A stretch of 15,885 bases of DNA from Bacteroidales bacterium H10. Lineage in GTDB: Bacteria; Bacteroidota; Bacteroidia; Bacteroidales; Muribaculaceae. The DNA is taken from NCBI GenBank assembly GCA_001701295.1, contig DAAV01000140.1:26592-42476 (forward strand). Direction: 5' to 3'. A program made the position numbers and the translations under genes. Every line of letters starts with the position of its first letter. The first letter of the stretch is position 1. The notes under the pieces were generated by a model that was not told where the DNA came from, searched no databases, and was given only the letters and a program-made list of their open reading frames with translations. This document shows positions 1-6,244 of the stretch, one piece after another.

Positions 1-15
1 ATCGTAATTTGCCAT
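1..15 (-). CDS. Start of next operon gene (5 codons only)
   Basis: A minus-strand ATG at 15 opens a frame reading MANYD that runs off the left edge. It lies 96 bases after the stop of the last FHA gene and is in the same direction, so it could be the sixth gene of the operon. Five codons are too few to identify a family, and the start could be fortuitous. If real, it is the obvious place to look for the missing kinase, phosphatase or effector. Confidence 0.25.
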
Positions 16-38
16 AGCGTTTGATTTATTGCTCCGCC

Positions 39-61
39 GATGTGTCACATCAGCAGATGTG
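39..61. repeat. Three alternating GATGTG/CACATC half-sites
   Basis: GATGTG (39-44), CACATC (46-51) and GATGTG (56-61) follow one another. The middle copy can pair with either neighbour, giving two mutually exclusive 6-bp stems in the transcript or a run of protein-binding half-sites. It lies in the gap between the last FHA gene and the presumed next gene of the same operon. Role unknown; the arms are short, so chance is possible. Confidence 0.4.
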
Positions 62-111
62 TTTATAATTGGTTTCCTGATTAAAGTCCGGTTTCTGTAC
101 GTCCTCCCGCT

Positions 112-726
112 TTATTTATACTTATCGTCGACGGCCTTGTCGAGCCTTGGGTCCGGCATCGGTTCGTGAACATCGCTCTTATCTTCGACTTTCTTTATTT
201 CCTCCGGCTTGACCTTTTTATCGGAGACATCGTGCTTGCGGCGCGATGAATCTTTTTTCCTGTGGTCCGCGTCGGCCGGTTTCGCTACAGATGTCTCCTC
301 CGGGATCTGAAGCTTCAGAGAGTCTGCGGGAACGATTGAATCAGTTTTTTCAGTTCGCGTTTCTTCTTGTGTCTCTTTCTGTCCGATTATGTCGGCGAAA
401 ACAATGAAAAGCGTGGCTACGGCCACTGCAGCTAAAAGAATGACCGCCAATGATATTTTCATCGTTCTGTAAGGATCCTTCACCTGATTCCAGTCAAGGT
501 CGGCCACACGGGCGAAATTGATCTGGTCTCCTCTCTTTATCACTTTGCCGTCAGGCTTCTCGACCTTCTCTCCGTTGACAAAAGTCCCGTTGGAACTTGT
601 GTCATATATCATCATTCTGCCAGTTGGCGAGACTGTGATGACTGCCTGCCTGCGGCTGACCATATCGGTTGAATCCTCAAGCCTTATGTCGCACTCGCGA
701 CCTCTGCCTATTGTTATTCTTTTCAT
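112..726 (-). CDS. FHA-domain protein with one membrane helix
   Basis: This 204-residue protein starts almost directly with an FHA (forkhead-associated, phosphothreonine-binding) domain at about residues 3-75. Visible landmarks are GRGRECDI (7-14), SRRQ (24-27) and SSNGTFVNG (44-52). The usual His of the SRxH signature is Gln27. One hydrophobic helix spans about 91-111. The rest (112-204) is a Lys/Glu/Asp/Pro-rich, probably disordered tail. With no signal peptide before the FHA domain, the domain should be cytoplasmic and the tail periplasmic. It is the fifth gene of the operon, starting 31 bases after the stop of the preceding FHA gene. The tail may be an extracytoplasmic docking segment, but this is inference. 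The domain call is strong; the cellular role is unknown. Confidence 0.88.
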   Translation of the reverse strand: MKRITIGRGRECDIRLEDSTDMVSRRQAVITVSPTGRMMIYDTSSNGTFVNGEKVEKPDGKVIKRGDQINFARVADLDWNQVKDPYRTMKISLAVILLAAVAVATLFIVFADIIGQKETQEETRTEKTDSIVPADSLKLQIPEETSVAKPADADHRKKDSSRRKHDVSDKKVKPEEIKKVEDKSDVHEPMPDPRLDKAVDDKYK

Positions 727-757
727 ATGCTGATGTTGGGAAGGCTGTCAGCCTTGT

Positions 758-1510
758 TCAGTTTATTGTCTTCTTGCTTGAATGATCTTCTTTCCGGGCA
801 TACGACCTGCCATAGAAAGTCCGCTCTTCAGCCTCTCCCACGGCATTGGGATAGACAGTGTCGTCGACAGTCATGAAACTGTCAGGCGCCGCGACATGTG
901 GTGCAGGACGGTTCTCGACGCGCCTGACAGCCTCGAACCCCGGTTCCTGACCGAGGCCATATGCTTCGGCATCGAGAGGAATGAAGACGAAACGATAAGA
1001 AACGCCTATCTGTATTATCTCGTTTCCCTGAAGGGGTTCCCGGTCGTAACCGAGTCTGACACCGTTGACCGATGTCCCGAAAGCGGAATCATAGTCGGTC
1101 AGATTCATCGTCACATGCCTGCTGCCGCCAGTCGTGATGATCCTGACAAGCAAGACGGCATGATTTGGTGACACAGTGCGCTCGCTGAGATATACATCAC
1201 AGTCCGGCTCACTGCCTATTGTGTTGCGTCCGACATAAACCGGAAAAATCTCTCCGCAACCGTCGCCTGACACGGAATAGAGCACTCCGGCCAGAGGACG
1301 CGGCTGAAGATCTATATGTACGGCACGAGACGGCGCACCGGCCTCTTCATTATTGACGTCATCCGGATCATGGCGCGGCTTCATTCCCTGTATGTAGGTG
1401 CGGTTGATGTCCTTACGCCCGGCAGACCTGCCGTAAAGTCCTGATGCGCCTTGCGAACCGGAGGACGGCCCGCTGACTGATGATGATATCTGAGTCTTGT
1501 TATCCATCAT
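758..1510 (-). CDS. FHA-domain protein with disordered flanks
   Basis: This 250-residue soluble protein has a central FHA domain at about residues 75-175. Landmarks are VGRNTIGSEPDCDVYL (93-108), SPNH (114-117, keeping the Ser and His) and SAFGTSVNG. Both flanks are low-complexity: Ser/Gly-rich before it, acidic and basic after it. A short motif occurs on each side, YGRSAGRKD (26-34) and YGRSYARKED (233-242), each with Thr residues nearby (Thr38, Thr231, Thr248). These ends could be phosphorylation or docking segments for partner FHA domains; that is inference. The start codon is doubled (ATGATG), so either Met may be used. The gene sits 30 bases after the zinc-ribbon-FHA gene and 31 before the next, within one operon. 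No signal peptide or membrane helix is evident. Confidence 0.85.
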   Translation of the reverse strand: MMDNKTQISSSVSGPSSGSQGASGLYGRSAGRKDINRTYIQGMKPRHDPDDVNNEEAGAPSRAVHIDLQPRPLAGVLYSVSGDGCGEIFPVYVGRNTIGSEPDCDVYLSERTVSPNHAVLLVRIITTGGSRHVTMNLTDYDSAFGTSVNGVRLGYDREPLQGNEIIQIGVSYRFVFIPLDAEAYGLGQEPGFEAVRRVENRPAPHVAAPDSFMTVDDTVYPNAVGEAEERTFYGRSYARKEDHSSKKTIN

Positions 1511-1540
1511 TGTTTAATTCTTTGTTATGCACTGTTCGGG

Positions 1541-2080
1541 TCACATCCTTACAATCACTTTCGTCATACCGAGCAGAAGCCTGTCTCCATTCTTGAGACT
1601 GACACCGGTGTTAGGTTCAAGTCTCACATTATTGACAAAGACCGGATTGGTCGCGTTCAGGCCGACGACACGGCATTTTGTGCCCGAAGTTCCCGGCGAT
1701 ACTTCCAAGCCGGCCTGCAGTCGGCTCATATACGGATCGGGAGCGATACGCAGTGACGCCCGGCTGTCGGAACTGTCGCGTCCGAGAGTATACACTCCCT
1801 GGGCAAGAGAGAAAGTCCGTCCTGTGGTCTCTACCACAAGCGATACGAGATTGCCACGGGATGCGACATGTGTCTTGCCGTCGGCCGAAGGCACACCGCC
1901 TGCTATGTGGGTATGCGGTGCGGATACAGCACGCGCCCTGATGCCGAGCAACTGGCCGAAAGAGGATGAAAACCCGCATTTGGGACACAGGAAGGGCTTT
2001 GACGCCATTGCTTCCAGACTCGGGGCATTCAGCGTGAAGCGGCTGTGACACTTCGGACATCCTATCTTTGCCGTCGCCAT
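1541..2080 (-). CDS. Zinc-ribbon and FHA-domain protein
   Basis: This 179-residue soluble protein has an N-terminal zinc ribbon with two CxxC pairs (Cys8/Cys11 in GCPKCHSRF and Cys32/Cys35 in CPKCGF), like MJ0042-type fingers. After a linker comes an FHA-like domain at about 78-178. FHA landmarks are YTLGRDSSD (97-105), SRLQ (119-122, Gln where His is usual) and NPVFVNNVRL. The NG dipeptide of the classic loop is absent (it reads NN), so phosphopeptide binding may be weakened. The gene starts 9 bases after the stop of the caspase-like gene, so the two are almost certainly cotranscribed. A Zn ribbon and an FHA domain in the reverse order occur in the first protein of the operon. Expected location is the cytoplasm; function unknown. 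Confidence 0.85.
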   Translation of the reverse strand: MATAKIGCPKCHSRFTLNAPSLEAMASKPFLCPKCGFSSSFGQLLGIRARAVSAPHTHIAGGVPSADGKTHVASRGNLVSLVVETTGRTFSLAQGVYTLGRDSSDSRASLRIAPDPYMSRLQAGLEVSPGTSGTKCRVVGLNATNPVFVNNVRLEPNTGVSLKNGDRLLLGMTKVIVRM

Positions 2081-2089
2081 AACAGGATC

Positions 2090-2839
2090 TTATTTTACAT
2101 ATACCACGACCATGTCGTCCGGAAATTTTCCGTACATCTGGGGATGCTGCGCGCCCTCGGTATCGGCTATGACGTTCCGGTTGACATAATTGAACAGCTC
2201 GCGTGCGGTGACCTTTCTGTCGCTGTTGGCATCGGCCGCTCCCTTGAGGCCCTGTATCAGCCGGTTGAAGAAAAATGATTTCGACATCAGCGAACTCTCC
2301 CATGACAGCTCGTCGGCGCGGCTGCTGAAATAAAGCATCACATTGCTCTTGTCCGACTTATACCCACGGCTCCTGGGATCATTGTCATATTTTTTGCTGA
2401 ATGATCCGGAATGGCAGCTGTTTATAAACATGATCTTGCGCCGCGCCTTAGCGTTGCGGAGTATCTCCTGTATCTCCGAACAGAATATGACATTCGACGT
2501 ATCGTAACAGGAGATACCTCCGTCGAAACCGTGTCCGCTGTATGCGAAAATGATCTCGTCCGCTTCAGTAGATTTTGAGAAGTGGGACTTGAGCACACGC
2601 ATGATATGGTCGCGTGTAGCGTTCTGGTCCTTGAGCATAAACACCTCGCTGTCGTTATAGTCGTTGAAAAAATGTGATATGGCACGGGCATCCCCTACCG
2701 AACTCGGCAACGGATTCTCGCCATTGTCATAATTATTTAGTCCGACTGCGACGACATATGTCTTCTGCGCCAATGAGCCGGTGGCACACAGCAATACAGC
2801 GGCTATGAGAATAAGACTAACTCTGAGTGTTCTTGTCAT
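2090..2839 (-). CDS. Exported caspase-like (C14) cysteine protease
   Basis: The 249-residue product carries a caspase/metacaspase-type p20 fold. The catalytic His is His103 in FAYSGHGFDGG and the catalytic Cys is Cys142 in MFINSCHSGSF. VGDAR (48-52) and SSRADELSWE match the usual substrate-pocket segments. The ATG at 2839 is chosen because it is followed at once by a signal peptide (basic MTRTLR, hydrophobic 7-18, likely cut after SLA at 24). An upstream ATG at 2914 would bury that signal and overlap the preceding gene further. The gene overlaps the end of the FHA-transmembrane-zinc-ribbon gene by 23 bases, showing tight coupling. If exported, the protease acts in the periplasm, whereas the FHA domains of its operon appear cytoplasmic. 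Family assignment is secure; substrate and activation signal are unknown. Confidence 0.9.
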   Translation of the reverse strand: MTRTLRVSLILIAAVLLCATGSLAQKTYVVAVGLNNYDNGENPLPSSVGDARAISHFFNDYNDSEVFMLKDQNATRDHIMRVLKSHFSKSTEADEIIFAYSGHGFDGGISCYDTSNVIFCSEIQEILRNAKARRKIMFINSCHSGSFSKKYDNDPRSRGYKSDKSNVMLYFSSRADELSWESSLMSKSFFFNRLIQGLKGAADANSDRKVTARELFNYVNRNVIADTEGAQHPQMYGKFPDDMVVVYVK

Positions 2840-3584
2840 AATATTCTGTTTTACATTTAGGACAACATCTTTCGGCAAGTATGTTCTCGTATATTTTACC
2901 TCTGAAAGACACATAACATTCGGGACATACGTACTTCACGGCATAGTCATGGTCATTGTCCTTGCGTCGTTTCATAAGTTTTTTGTTGAAATTGTTGATG
3001 ATCACAAGCAGCACGGCCATCAGCACAAACGCGATGCCGATACACAGCACAGATGACATGATTTTAGAATCAGAGTCATCACCGGAATTATTGGTAATTA
3101 TCGTACTGACCGTACCCGCTGCCATCGTGATTATTACCGTACAGCTCCGCAATCCGTTGATCATGCCGGACTTTGATTCAAGCTCCATCTTGCGGGCCTC
3201 ATATTGCTCGGATACGAGCCGGAGACTGGAGATGTCGACACGTTTTCTCGGTTTCGGTTTCGGCTGGCCGGTGCCTTGGGAAACGGCATTCTGTGACGTA
3301 TTGCCTGTATTTATTTTGTCCGAAAGAAGCCTGCGGACATGGAATCTGGTGTCGGGTCCGAGCTGTATCATCGAATCAGGCTGCACATTATATGGCTGGT
3401 TTGCATAAAGGCGCACGAATGTCGAACCGTTATATATGTAGGTACCGTTGGTCGATGAATTGTCAATCAGGCGCAATTGTCCTCCGTCACCCACTTCGAG
3501 AATGGCATGGCGCCGACTGACCTTCGGATCATGGATGGCAAAAGGCTGAGTCCCTTCTTTTCCTATTATTATCTGTCTGCCCAT
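2817..3584 (-). CDS. FHA, two-helix membrane, zinc-ribbon protein
   Basis: This 255-residue protein is the first gene of the operon. Its FHA domain (about 3-85) is the most canonical of the four: IIIGKEG (5-11), SRRH (23-26), and SSTNGTYI (43-50). A basic Pro/Lys linker (107-116) follows, then two hydrophobic helices at about 147-164 and 177-198 separated by an acidic loop. A zinc ribbon with Cys220/Cys223 and Cys241/Cys244 ends the protein. Two helices place both the FHA domain and the ribbon in the cytoplasm, with the short loop outside. It overlaps the caspase-like gene by 23 bases. It looks like a membrane anchor or scaffold that could recruit phosphorylated partners; this is inference. 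No catalytic residues are visible. Confidence 0.88.
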   Translation of the reverse strand: MGRQIIIGKEGTQPFAIHDPKVSRRHAILEVGDGGQLRLIDNSSTNGTYIYNGSTFVRLYANQPYNVQPDSMIQLGPDTRFHVRRLLSDKINTGNTSQNAVSQGTGQPKPKPRKRVDISSLRLVSEQYEARKMELESKSGMINGLRSCTVIITMAAGTVSTIITNNSGDDSDSKIMSSVLCIGIAFVLMAVLLVIINNFNKKLMKRRKDNDHDYAVKYVCPECYVSFRGKIYENILAERCCPKCKTEYYDKNTQS

Positions 3585-3636
3585 AATAGCAAGTTATAAT
3601 GTCGTTTCAATTATCAATATCACAAGTCTGTAAATG

Positions 3637-3644
3637 CAAATTTA
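3637..3644 (-). promoter_or_regulatory. Possible -7 element for FHA operon
   Basis: Read on the minus strand this is TAAATTTG, matching the Bacteroidetes TAnnTTTG -7 element. It lies 53 bases before the first operon start codon. No clear TTTG at the expected 19-21-base distance upstream is seen, so the assignment rests on one element in an A/T-rich stretch. Confidence 0.35.
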
Positions 3645-3725
3645 ATAAAAAATTCGGTCTTAACTCATTAAAACATATTTTTTTTGTTATTCACAATTTT
3701 TTAGAGTATGTTTACTTTTAAATGG

Positions 3726-3744
3726 TTCGGTATTTTTTACCGAA
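3726..3744. terminator. Hairpin after the AraC-family gene
   Basis: TTCGGTA (3726-3732) pairs perfectly with TACCGAA (3738-3744) around a five-T loop. It lies 37 bases past the stop of the AraC-family gene and is followed on the minus strand by only a short T-containing stretch, so termination would be weak. It could instead be a protein-binding inverted repeat upstream of the FHA operon. Confidence 0.4.
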
Positions 3745-3781
3745 ATATTGCCTAATAAGAACGTGCAGAAAAGCAGCTATA

Positions 3782-4678
3782 TCAATCATTATATATTTCC
3801 CGTTCAAGACGCAGCTTGTTGCGGTATTCGATCGGTGACATTCCGGTGTGCTTGCGGAATATTCGGCACATGTATGACGGATCATCGTAGTGCAGTCGCT
3901 CCGCGATCTGTTTGACCGACAGGTCTGTCGTGTCAAGAAGCATGCTGGCCACACGTACTATCTGGATATTGATCTGCTCCTTGGCTGTGGTACCCATGTT
4001 TCTCTTCGTTATGATATTTAGATAATTGGGAGTTATATTCATACATCCGGCATAAAAAGCCACATCATGATGTCGGGCATAATGACGGCCAAGCAACCCT
4101 ACAAAATCATTCGTAATTGTCCAGGCTCTGTTCTTAGTCGTATTCTCTCCGAGAAGACCCAGTCGCAGCTCCGCCTGCTCCGACATGGCGAGTATCAGGT
4201 TTTCCGCTTCATTGCGCAGGAGTCTGTTTCTTACCGCTCCCGTGCAGTTCTCTGACATCCAGCCTACCAGCGAGAACCATGTTTCGGCCGCCCCGTACAG
4301 TTCGTCCGGAAGTCTGAACACCGGATGCCTGTATATGAAATCCCAGAACCGTCCCGAAGTGACAAGGAAAAACAAATCCTGTGTGACCTCGAATCCCGCT
4401 TCCATAAACTCAGCCTCGAAATCGTCCGAGACCTCGGCCGGAACCGTTACCATATCGAACGTAATGAACCCCATACACCCGGCAGTCATGAGAAATTTCC
4501 TTGAATTGATGGTCAGAGAGGATCTTCCCTGTTTGCATAGCATTATGAGACACCCCTTCACCGGAAGAGTATGTCCCGGATTCCAGAAACCCTCACCGAT
4601 ACGCCCACAGATAAAAAGAGGGGATGATTTGTCATTCTTTTCAGTCATTTGTGTAAAGTTACTATCTAAAACGGTCAA
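3782..4678 (-). CDS. AraC-family transcriptional regulator
   Basis: The 298-residue product has an N-terminal cupin-like ligand or sensor region (about 20-170) and a C-terminal double helix-turn-helix of the AraC/XylS type (about 187-290). The second recognition unit is clear: SVKQIAERLHYDDPSYMCRI (254-273), then FRKHTGMSPIEYR, the family's signature. The first unit includes DVAFYAGCMNITPNYLNIIT. It is transcribed away from the adjacent MATE exporter gene, with 98 bases between the two starts, so it probably controls that exporter and perhaps itself. The ligand is unknown. A second in-frame Met at residue 11 is a possible alternative start. No recognisable -7 element was found on its own strand. 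Confidence 0.92.
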   Translation of the reverse strand: MTVLDSNFTQMTEKNDKSSPLFICGRIGEGFWNPGHTLPVKGCLIMLCKQGRSSLTINSRKFLMTAGCMGFITFDMVTVPAEVSDDFEAEFMEAGFEVTQDLFFLVTSGRFWDFIYRHPVFRLPDELYGAAETWFSLVGWMSENCTGAVRNRLLRNEAENLILAMSEQAELRLGLLGENTTKNRAWTITNDFVGLLGRHYARHHDVAFYAGCMNITPNYLNIITKRNMGTTAKEQINIQIVRVASMLLDTTDLSVKQIAERLHYDDPSYMCRIFRKHTGMSPIEYRNKLRLEREIYND

Positions 4679-4718
4679 ATCACGTCAATTGTTATAAAAA
4701 GTACCCGTACTGTATTGT

Positions 4719-4757
4719 TTTGCACCCGCTATATTCAACCGGATGTCAGTAATTTTG
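4719..4757 (+). promoter_or_regulatory. Possible promoter of MATE exporter gene
   Basis: TAATTTTG at 4750-4757 matches the Bacteroidetes -7 consensus, and TTTG at 4719-4722 could be the -33 element. The 27-base gap is longer than the usual 19-21, so TTTG may not be the true partner; an activator such as the divergent AraC protein could compensate. Transcription would start about a dozen bases before the ATG at 4777. Confidence 0.4.
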
Positions 4758-4776
4758 CAATTCTTAAGAAACTGGT

Positions 4777-6135
4777 ATGGATAGAGACAAACTTGATTTC
4801 GGAAACGGGAAGATCGGCCAGCTTTTCCGGTCCATGTTTTTCCCGACACTCATAGGCATGATATTCAATTCTGTGCTGAATTTGTGCGACGGCATGTTCG
4901 TAGGTCATGGCGTCGGCAGCAACGCGCTCGCGGCTATCAATATCGTCGCGCCTCTTTTTCTCGTCTGCACCGGAATAGGCCTTATGTTCGGTATCGGGGC
5001 CTCCGTCATCGGCAGCATACGCCTGGCCGAGGGCAATGTCAAGGGTGCCAGAATAATAATGACACAGGCATATATTGCCGGCGGTATGATATTCGGCATC
5101 GTCATCCTTGTGTCACTGCTCTTCACACGTCCGGTACTTTATGCCCTGGGGTGCAGTCCCGCTCTTGAGCGACTGGCTACCGACTACCTGTTGTGGCTGC
5201 TGCCCGGACTCGTCTTCTTTTATCTGCAATGCGCCGGAATGATGCTCATACGTCTGGACGGCTCCCCAAAATATGCCATGAGCGTCCAGATTGTGGCGGC
5301 TATTCTAAATATATTTCTCGACTGGCTGATGGTATTCCCTCTTGACATGGGCATCAAAGGCGCCTCGATAACCACCTCAATATCGTGCGTTGTCGCCGGA
5401 CTGATGGTATTGTGCTATTTCATTTTCTTCTCCGATAAACTGAAGTTCTATCGTATTAAAATGTCAGTCAAATCGCTCATGCTCTCTTTGCGCAACACTG
5501 GATACATGATAAGAGTGGGCCTCGCCACATTTATCGCGGAACTTGCAATGGGTGTGATGATGGTCACAGGCAATTACATATTTCTTGATTATCTCGGAGA
5601 GGCTGGTGTGGCGGCGTTCAGCGTGGGGTGTTATCTTTTCCCTCTCATATTCTCGATAAGCAATGCCGTCGCGCAGGCGTCACAGCCCATCATAAGCTTC
5701 AACTATGGGGCCGGACAGTACGACCGAGTACGCATGGCCCTGAAAATAGCTATCGTGACGGCATGTTTCTGCGGGGTGATAATATCTCTGATCATGTGGA
5801 TAGGCTCGCCGTTTCTGACTGCCATATTCCTTTCCCCTTCCGAGACCGCCTATTCGCTTGCGATCAAAGGATTGCCGCTTCTCGGCCTATGCGCGCTTTT
5901 CTTCGCGCCCAATATAACCTTCATCGGTTATTATCAGAGTTGCGAACAGGCGGCCCGATCCATAATGTATATGCTTATGAGAGGTGTCATATTCATGATA
6001 CCGGGATTTATCCTCCTCCCCCGGATGATCGGAGAAGCGGGGCTATGGCTCGCGATCCCGCTCGCTGAATTGCTTACCCTGATAGCCATCTTACTGCTAT
6101 ATTTCTTCCCTCCACACAAAAAAAGAAGAATATGA
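4777..6135 (+). CDS. MATE-family multidrug efflux transporter
   Basis: This 452-residue integral membrane protein has the length and layout of the MATE family: about 12 hydrophobic helices in two related halves (roughly 15-220 and 235-445). Typical segments are PTLIGMIFNSVLNLCDGMFV near the start, SNALAAINIVAPLF (48-61), and in the second half AVAQASQPIISFNYGAGQ. Members export cationic drugs, dyes or metabolites using a Na+ or H+ gradient across the inner membrane. The closest subgroup by eye is the MepA/DinF-like set common in Bacteroidales; the substrate cannot be told from sequence. It is divergent from an AraC-type regulator, the likely controller. The short Lys/Arg tail (HKKRRI) is cytoplasmic. 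Confidence 0.93.
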   Translation: MDRDKLDFGNGKIGQLFRSMFFPTLIGMIFNSVLNLCDGMFVGHGVGSNALAAINIVAPLFLVCTGIGLMFGIGASVIGSIRLAEGNVKGARIIMTQAYIAGGMIFGIVILVSLLFTRPVLYALGCSPALERLATDYLLWLLPGLVFFYLQCAGMMLIRLDGSPKYAMSVQIVAAILNIFLDWLMVFPLDMGIKGASITTSISCVVAGLMVLCYFIFFSDKLKFYRIKMSVKSLMLSLRNTGYMIRVGLATFIAELAMGVMMVTGNYIFLDYLGEAGVAAFSVGCYLFPLIFSISNAVAQASQPIISFNYGAGQYDRVRMALKIAIVTACFCGVIISLIMWIGSPFLTAIFLSPSETAYSLAIKGLPLLGLCALFFAPNITFIGYYQSCEQAARSIMYMLMRGVIFMIPGFILLPRMIGEAGLWLAIPLAELLTLIAILLLYFFPPHKKRRI

Positions 6136-6164
6136 ATTAATTATCAACGGATTTCTATACACAA

Positions 6165-6196
6165 GTTGTCCCGATCCATTCAAGGACCGGGACAAC
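6165..6196. terminator. Bidirectional hairpin between convergent genes
   Basis: GTTGTCCCG (6165-6173) pairs with CGGGACAAC (6188-6196). After one A-C mismatch the stem continues as TCC/GGA around the loop ATTCAA. It sits between the convergent stops of the exporter gene (6135) and the large adhesin-like gene (6245), so it could serve both. The T-tracts on either side are interrupted, so efficiency is uncertain. Confidence 0.65.
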
Positions 6197-6244
6197 GGCA
6201 TTTATTCATTTATTAATGTAACTGAAATTCTTTTAAGTAGCTAC

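Noticed and set aside
1527..2303. Long alternative frames (plus 1527-2048, minus 1629-2303) over the zinc-ribbon-FHA and caspase genes
   Set aside because: They are shadows of the frames that carry the CxxC pairs, FHA landmarks and protease motifs, and have low-complexity translations.
2840..2914. 25-residue N-terminal extension of the caspase-like protein
   Set aside because: It would place a hydrophilic stretch before a normal signal peptide and increase overlap with the preceding gene.
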